Source of the DNA: Bacteroidetes bacterium HGW-Bacteroidetes-12
GTDB taxonomy: Bacteria; Bacteroidota; Bacteroidia; Flavobacteriales_E; Vicingaceae
Direction of reading: 5' to 3'
DNA length: 10,692 bases
Assembly: GCA_002841035.1 (NCBI GenBank)
Contig: PHDR01000059.1
Location: 1 to 10,692 of the forward strand
Shown here: piece after piece, positions 6,397 to 10,692 of the stretch
Numbering within the stretch: position 1 is the first letter of the stretch
How the letters are laid out: each line of letters starts with the position of its first letter
Position numbers and translations under genes: made by a program
The notes under the pieces: generated by a model
Told to the model about the DNA's origin: nothing
The model's input: the letters and a program-made list of their open reading frames with translations, nothing else
Databases searched by the model: none

Positions 6397-7476
6397 ATGA
6401 AAGAACTAACCCCCAAGGGAATTGCAATTCGTGTTGCTTTTTTGCTAAGTTTTTTAGTTGTAATTGTATTAGGAATAGTTTTAATATCAAACCAGCTCTC
6501 CCTTTCCATCTATTATTATTTTTTATTTTTTGTTATTACACTTGCCATCAGCTATTTTGGGTTTCTTTTTGCACTAGAAAAATTTATTTATAAAAAAATT
6601 AAACTCATCTACAGAACCATTCATAATCAAAAACTTAAGAAAGAAATAAGTAATACAAATAAATTGGTTTTTAGTGAAGATATCGCTTTAAACAAAGACA
6701 AAGACATTATCAATCAAGTACAACAAGATGTATTAGACTGGGTAAAAACAAATCAACAAGAAATTAGTCGATTAAAAGGATTAGAAACCTATAGAAGAGA
6801 ATTTGTTGGCAACGTATCTCATGAATTAAAAACCCCTATTTTTAGTATTCAAGGTTATATTTTAACACTTTTAGAAGGTGGTTTAGATGACCCAACCATT
6901 AATATAGATTATTTAACAAAAGCAAATAATAGTGTTGAGCGTATGATAGCTATTATTGAAGATTTGGATGAAATAACTAAGCTAGAAAGTGGTAGGTTAG
7001 CTATGAAAATTGAAAAAATTGATATTGTTCAATTGGTTAAAGATGTGGTTGATTCATTAGAAGATAGAGCCAAAACAGCTAATATTATTATTAAAATACA
7101 AAATGAAGTAAAATCCATTTGGGTAATGGCCGATTATGGGAAAATTTGCCAAGTAATGGTAAACTTAATTGTTAATGCAATCAAATATGGAAAAGAAGAG
7201 GGTGAGATTCAAATTAAATTTTTTGATATGCACGATACCATTTTGATAGAAGTTGCAGATGAAGGAGAAGGAATAGAAGCACACCATTTGCCTCGTTTGT
7301 TTGAGCGTTTTTATAGAACAGACAAAGGAAGAGCCAGGCAAAATGGAGGTTCTGGTTTGGGGCTTTCTATTGTAAAACATATAATTGAAGCTCATCAACA
7401 AACCGTTAATGTTAGGAGCTCAACAGGAGTTGGTTCAACATTTTCATTTACACTACAAAAAGCAAAAAGCAACTAA
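6397..7476 (+). CDS. PhoR-like membrane sensor histidine kinase
   Basis: A 359-residue two-component sensor kinase of the inner membrane. Two transmembrane helices (about residues 13-31 and 38-58) are joined by a loop of only six residues, so there is practically no periplasmic sensor domain; sensing must be within the membrane or through a partner. A linker of about 75 residues leads to the HisKA domain with phosphoacceptor H142 (V-S-H-E-L-K-T-P), then the HATPase domain with N-box (N256, N260), G1 box D-E-G-E-G (from D288), F box (L-F-E-R-F-Y-R-T-D) and G2 box G-G-S-G-L-G-L-S (from G317). All catalytic boxes are intact. ATG 6397 is preferred over GTG 6391, which is part of the -7 box. No response regulator is present in the window. 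The photolyase gene follows after 9 bp. Confidence 0.93.
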   Translation: MKELTPKGIAIRVAFLLSFLVVIVLGIVLISNQLSLSIYYYFLFFVITLAISYFGFLFALEKFIYKKIKLIYRTIHNQKLKKEISNTNKLVFSEDIALNKDKDIINQVQQDVLDWVKTNQQEISRLKGLETYRREFVGNVSHELKTPIFSIQGYILTLLEGGLDDPTINIDYLTKANNSVERMIAIIEDLDEITKLESGRLAMKIEKIDIVQLVKDVVDSLEDRAKTANIIIKIQNEVKSIWVMADYGKICQVMVNLIVNAIKYGKEEGEIQIKFFDMHDTILIEVADEGEGIEAHHLPRLFERFYRTDKGRARQNGGSGLGLSIVKHIIEAHQQTVNVRSSTGVGSTFSFTLQKAKSN

Positions 7477-7485
7477 AATTACCCA

Positions 7486-8775
7486 ATGAAAATTTCCATT
7501 TTTTGGTTCAGAAGAGATTTACGTCTAGAAGATAATATTGCTCTTTATCAAGCATTAAGCGAAAACACTAACGTACAACCTATTTTTATTTTTGACACAA
7601 ACATTATCAATGAACTTCCAAAAGATGACGCTCGCATTTCATTTATTTATGAAAATCTAAAAAAAATAGATGCCCAACTAAAACAATACAACAGTAATCT
7701 TTTAGTGTTTAAAGCTAAACCTATTGATGTTTGGAAAGAATTGATGTTGAAATATGAAATAACAAGCATTTATTTCAATAAAGACTATGATCCTTATGCC
7801 ATTAAAAGAGATGCTGAACTTATAGCATTAGCAAAAAAGAATAACATTGTTGTTTCTAGGTTTAAAGATCAAGTAATTTTTGAGGAAAATGAAGTGTTAA
7901 AAGACAACAACGAACCTTACACTGTTTTTACTCCTTACAAAAACAAATGGCTTAAAAAAGCAAGCTCAACCACAATAAATAGTGTTGATTGTATTTCATT
8001 GGCAGATAATTTTTATTCTTCACAGCAAGATTTTCCAACTATTGAATCACTAGGTTTTTGTGTTTCAAACATAAAAGTTAAGCCATATATTCTTAACGAT
8101 ATCAAGGAGTATGATCAAATAAGAAATTTTCCATACATTGATAAAACGAGTTATCTAAGTCCATATTTACGATTTGGGACAATAAGCATTCGTGGAATTT
8201 ATCATAAAGCTAAAAAAGAGAATCCTATATTTTTAAATGAACTCATTTGGCGAGAATTTTTTATGCAAATCTTGTATCATTTCCCCAAAGTGGTAACACA
8301 TAATTTTAAGGCAAAATACGATGCTATTGAATGGCGAAATAATGAAGAAGAATTTAAAAAATGGTGTGAAGGAAAAACAGGCTACCCTATTGTTGATGCA
8401 GGAATGCGACAACTCAATAAAACAGGCTATATGCACAACAGAGTGAGAATGATAACTGCAGGATTTTTATGTAAACATTTACTTATTGATTGGCGGTGGG
8501 GGGAGGCTTATTTCGCAAAAAAATTATTGGATTATGATTTGTCTGCCAACAATGGAAATTGGCAATGGGCATCGGGAACAGGCTGTGATGCAGCCCCTTA
8601 TTTCAGAGTGTTTAATCCAACCGAGCAAATTAAAAAATTTGACAATGAATTGAAATATATAAAAAAATGGGTAGCCGATTATGAGGAGCTAACCTACCCT
8701 CAACCCATTGTAGAGCATAATTTTGCAAGAAAAAGAGCCGTTGAAACCTATAAAAAAGGGTTGAACTCATTTTAA
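7486..8775 (+). CDS. phrB: Deoxyribodipyrimidine photolyase (CPD photolyase)
   Basis: A 429-residue FAD-dependent enzyme that splits UV-induced cyclobutane pyrimidine dimers using blue light. The N-terminal antenna-binding Rossmann domain starts with F-W-F-R-R-D-L-R-L-E-D-N (about residues 6-17). The helical FAD domain follows with L-I-W-R-E-F-F, K-T-G-Y-P-I-V-D-A-G-M-R-Q-L, Y-M-H-N-R-V-R-M and N-G-N-W-Q-W-A-S-G-T-G-C-D-A-A-P-Y-F-R. By alignment from memory with the E. coli enzyme, the electron-transfer tryptophans correspond to W283, W336 and W359, with identical spacing, and the FAD-contacting Asn to N355. It is slightly shorter than E. coli PhrB (472). A cryptochrome-like role cannot be excluded, but all repair hallmarks are present. 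Only 9 bp separate it from the kinase gene and there is no promoter box in the gap, so co-transcription is likely. Confidence 0.94.
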   Translation: MKISIFWFRRDLRLEDNIALYQALSENTNVQPIFIFDTNIINELPKDDARISFIYENLKKIDAQLKQYNSNLLVFKAKPIDVWKELMLKYEITSIYFNKDYDPYAIKRDAELIALAKKNNIVVSRFKDQVIFEENEVLKDNNEPYTVFTPYKNKWLKKASSTTINSVDCISLADNFYSSQQDFPTIESLGFCVSNIKVKPYILNDIKEYDQIRNFPYIDKTSYLSPYLRFGTISIRGIYHKAKKENPIFLNELIWREFFMQILYHFPKVVTHNFKAKYDAIEWRNNEEEFKKWCEGKTGYPIVDAGMRQLNKTGYMHNRVRMITAGFLCKHLLIDWRWGEAYFAKKLLDYDLSANNGNWQWASGTGCDAAPYFRVFNPTEQIKKFDNELKYIKKWVADYEELTYPQPIVEHNFARKRAVETYKKGLNSF

Positions 8776-8861
8776 CATCATTTTTTTAAGATTAATAAGC
8801 TATCAATCAATGTTGTTCTAATTTATTTTTCTATTTTTATACCGTTTTTAAATCTTATTAT

Positions 8862-9689
8862 ATGAAAAATTATATCATTACTGTACTTTCATTGATGTTT
8901 TTTCAGCCCATTTTAGCACAAGAACTAACATCTAACCATAGTGTTAAACAAGTGGGAGAAACAAACGAATATACCATAAAAACAACAATTTCTGGGCTAG
9001 AAGGTGTTGAATTAGGTAAAATTGAATATCAAATCCCGGATAAACATAGTTATAAACCGTCTCCTAAAAACACTTATTTTTCTGATAGAAAAAACAATTT
9101 ACTTAAGTTTTATCTAATGGCAATTCCTTCTAATGGAATAGTTGAAATTGAATTTAACATTATTGTTAATGAAGCAGGGAGTGTTGTTTTTCCTGTTCAG
9201 TTTCAATATTCTAAAAATGATGAAAAAAACAAAATTAGCTTATCTTCTATTGCTATTGACAATAGTAGTTCATCTGGTTTAGTTGTTAACGAACAACCTT
9301 CGCAAACAAAAGAGGAAGAAAAACCAAAAGAAGTTGTTGTAAAAGAAAAAGAACCTGAGGTTATTTTAGAGAAGAAGGAAGAGAAAAAGCCAGAACCAAT
9401 TGCTACCAGTACTCCTAAAGAAACTCAACGAATAGAATCAACAACACCTTCTTCAACCACAACAAAATATGCAGTACAATTGTTTGCATTGACTGAATAT
9501 TCTCAAGCAAAAGTAAATGCCTATTGTAAAAAACATAACTTAAAAACAAGTGAAATAACTACTGAAAAAGGGAATGGACTTGTTAAAGTAAGGTATGGAA
9601 AAGTAAATTCTGCAATAGAGGCTCAACAGTTAAAAGAAACCTTAATTAGCAAAGGAGTTACGGGTGTTTTTGTGGTAAAACTTCCTTAG
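8862..9689 (+). CDS. Secreted protein with C-terminal SPOR (peptidoglycan-binding) domain
   Basis: A 275-residue protein with a signal peptide (1-19, cleavage L-A then QE). Residues about 20-130 look like a beta-rich, possibly Ig-like domain without recognisable family. Residues about 145-200 are a disordered linker full of Lys, Glu, Pro, Ser and Thr, as in proteins that span the periplasm. Residues about 203-275 form a SPOR domain beginning Y-A-V-Q-L-F-A and closing G-V-F-V-V-K-L-P. SPOR domains are known to bind glycan strands lacking stem peptides at division septa, so a cell-wall or division role is inferred. There is no lipobox cysteine. The gene has its own 86-bp upstream gap, in which I see no full TAnnTTTG box, and faces the phosphatase gene across a repeat-rich spacer. 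Confidence 0.88.
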   Translation: MKNYIITVLSLMFFQPILAQELTSNHSVKQVGETNEYTIKTTISGLEGVELGKIEYQIPDKHSYKPSPKNTYFSDRKNNLLKFYLMAIPSNGIVEIEFNIIVNEAGSVVFPVQFQYSKNDEKNKISLSSIAIDNSSSSGLVVNEQPSQTKEEEKPKEVVVKEKEPEVILEKKEEKKPEPIATSTPKETQRIESTTPSSTTTKYAVQLFALTEYSQAKVNAYCKKHNLKTSEITTEKGNGLVKVRYGKVNSAIEAQQLKETLISKGVTGVFVVKLP

Positions 9690-9733
9690 GAGCTGTTGCA
9701 AACATTCATTTCGTTTTCAGTCCTAAGTCCACA

Positions 9734-9754
9734 ATCGTACATCGTACATCGTAA
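9734..9754. repeat. Three tandem 7-mers ATCGTAC
   Basis: ATCGTAC at 9734-9740 and 9741-9747, followed by ATCGTAA at 9748-9754. This is a short tandem repeat in the intergenic spacer after the SPOR gene. It has no spacers and is not a CRISPR. Confidence 0.8.
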
Positions 9755-9824
9755 TTTGTTAAATTCTAATCCCTATAACACAAACATTCCCTCGATAAAC
9801 TCGGGACAGGCTGACTCGCTTGTA

Positions 9825-9923
9825 TCAAATTTTCACACCTATTTCATTTGTATTAGATTCCCGATATTCATCGGGATGGTATTATCTGGTGTTCATTCTT
9901 TGACTGCGTCAAATTCTCACACC
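9825..9923. repeat. 15-bp direct repeat, second copy overlapping the phosphatase stop
   Basis: TCAAATTTTCACACC (9825-9839) and TCAAATTCTCACACC (9909-9923) are 14/15 identical. The second contains the stop codon and last four codons of the phosphatase gene (G-V-R-I-stop on the minus strand). The first reads G-V-K-I-stop in the same orientation. It may be a leftover of a tail duplication or chance. Confidence 0.55.
9859..9876. repeat. Perfect 7-bp hairpin TCCCGAT-ATTC-ATCGGGA
   Basis: The arms 9859-9865 and 9870-9876 pair exactly around a four-base loop. It lies between two convergent genes, so it could help end transcription from both sides, but no U-tract follows on either strand. A weaker C/G-rich inverted pairing lies at 9789-9806. 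Confidence 0.6.
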
Positions 9924-10692
9924 GATAACACACACATCGTCCAATTGCTCTAAATCTCCTTTCCATTCGTAAAAAGTGGTAAGAATTTTTTCTTTTTGTT
10001 GTTCAGTTGGAAGTGATGAAACTTCTTCTAATAGTAGTTTAAATTGTCTGTAGTTGAATTTTTTATCTTTTTCTCCGCCAAATTGATCGGCATAACCATC
10101 TGAAAAAACATATACCATATCTCCTTTTTCGAGTTGATAGGTTTTGTTTGAGAAGGATTGGTTGCCAACATAAGCTCCTATTGGTTGCTTGTCTGCTTTT
10201 ATTTCATGCAGAATGTTGTTTCTTATTACATAAACGGGATTATTTGCTCCAGCATATTCCATTTTTAATGTTGATGAATTAATGGAGCAGAAAGCAATAT
10301 CCATCCCATCTCTAAGTTCACTGTCTTCTTCTGTATGAAAATTGATGGTATTATACACTTCTTGGTTTAAAAAATTTAAAGCATCTGCAGGTGAGTTTAC
10401 TTCTTTTTCTTTTATGGATTGATTTAATATTTTTAATCCAATGATACTTACAAAAGCTCCAGAAACCCCATGTCCAGTACAATCTGCAACAGAAAAAACA
10501 ACAACTTTTTCATTTGATTTGTCTTTTTTTGTTGTTGTAACTTCTGAAGCCCAATAAAAATCTCCACTTACAATGTCCTTTGGTAAAAAAACACAAAATG
10601 AATCAGGTAGTATTTTTTTTAAAACTGATGGAGGGGTTATTAGTGCATCCTGAATGCGTTTTGCATAATTGATGCTATCAATAATTTCTTTG
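9909..10692 (-). CDS. SpoIIE-type PP2C serine phosphatase, 5' end beyond the window
   Basis: The frame is open to the right edge, giving 260 visible residues of a longer protein. It begins K-E-I-I-D-S-I-N-Y-A-K-R-I-Q-D-A-L, the usual entry to the SpoIIE/RsbU phosphatase domain in Bacteroidota, where it often follows TPR or coiled-coil regions. Metal-binding aspartates are in place: D44 (V-S-G-D-F-Y-W), D70 (A-D-C-T-G-H-G), D198 (S-D-G-Y-A-D-Q-F-G-G) and D251/D252 (L-D-D-V-C-V-I). Such enzymes dephosphorylate serine or threonine on regulatory partners, classically anti-anti-sigma factors; no partner gene is visible here. A GTG at 10358 could be mistaken for a start of a 149-residue protein, but that would cut off half the catalytic domain. 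The gene is convergent with the SPOR gene. Confidence 0.93.
   Translation of the reverse strand, partial: KEIIDSINYAKRIQDALITPPSVLKKILPDSFCVFLPKDIVSGDFYWASEVTTTKKDKSNEKVVVFSVADCTGHGVSGAFVSIIGLKILNQSIKEKEVNSPADALNFLNQEVYNTINFHTEEDSELRDGMDIAFCSINSSTLKMEYAGANNPVYVIRNNILHEIKADKQPIGAYVGNQSFSNKTYQLEKGDMVYVFSDGYADQFGGEKDKKFNYRQFKLLLEEVSSLPTEQQKEKILTTFYEWKGDLEQLDDVCVIGVRI

Noticed and set aside
9734..9754. CRISPR-like array
   Set aside because: The 7-mers are directly adjacent with no spacers, and only three units exist.
9696..9953. 85-codon plus-strand ORF after the SPOR gene
   Set aside because: It is built from intergenic repeats (tandem 7-mers and hairpin), lacks any domain-like pattern and overlaps the end of the phosphatase gene on the other strand.
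9909..10358. Stand-alone 149-residue protein starting at GTG 10358
   Set aside because: The upstream frame encodes the first half of the same PP2C catalytic domain, so this is only the tail of a larger protein.

Overview
The window looks like an ordinary chromosomal segment of a low-GC member of the Bacteroidota, most likely a flavobacterial-type lineage. Supporting signs are strongly AT-rich DNA (by eye about one third G+C), almost no Shine-Dalgarno sequences before starts, several matches to the Bacteroidota -7 promoter box TAnnTTTG, and families largely confined to this phylum (DUF2480, a very large outer-membrane barrel protein with SprA-like features, a SpoIIE phosphatase of the 'YAKRIQ' type). 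I see no CRISPR array, rRNA, tRNA or intact insertion sequence, and no convincing new defence or biosynthetic system.

Layout. 1-460 is a gene-poor left edge. It holds a possible start of a leftward gene (first eight codons only), an imperfect 60-nt inverted repeat in what would be its leader, and a 145-bp MITE-like element (301-445) ending 15 bp before the next gene. 461-3952 (+) is a 1163-residue outer-membrane protein starting at TTG. It converges with a DUF2480 protein (3955-4458, -), with only 2 bp between the stop codons. 4459-4787 is an intergenic repeat region with a second, well-formed MITE-like element (about 4503-4599, flanked by direct repeats) and a degenerate terminus related to the first element. 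4788-6347 (+) is an ALDH7/antiquitin-type dehydrogenase. 6397-7476 (+) is a PhoR-like sensor histidine kinase, followed 9 bp later by a CPD photolyase (7486-8775, +), so these two probably share a transcript. 8862-9689 (+) is a secreted protein with a C-terminal SPOR domain. 9690-9908 is repeat debris (tandem 7-mers, a hairpin, a direct repeat). 9909-10692 (-) is the C-terminal PP2C/SpoIIE phosphatase domain of a protein whose start lies beyond the right edge.

How the genes relate. Except for the kinase-photolyase pair these are independent units: envelope proteins (barrel protein, SPOR protein), signalling proteins (histidine kinase, SpoIIE phosphatase), a metabolic enzyme (probably lysine catabolism) and DNA repair (photolyase). 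The most interesting material is small-scale: two different MITE-like elements in the intergenic regions before the barrel and dehydrogenase genes, an apparent internal domain duplication in the barrel protein, and two promoters placed so close to ATG that the transcripts would be nearly leaderless.
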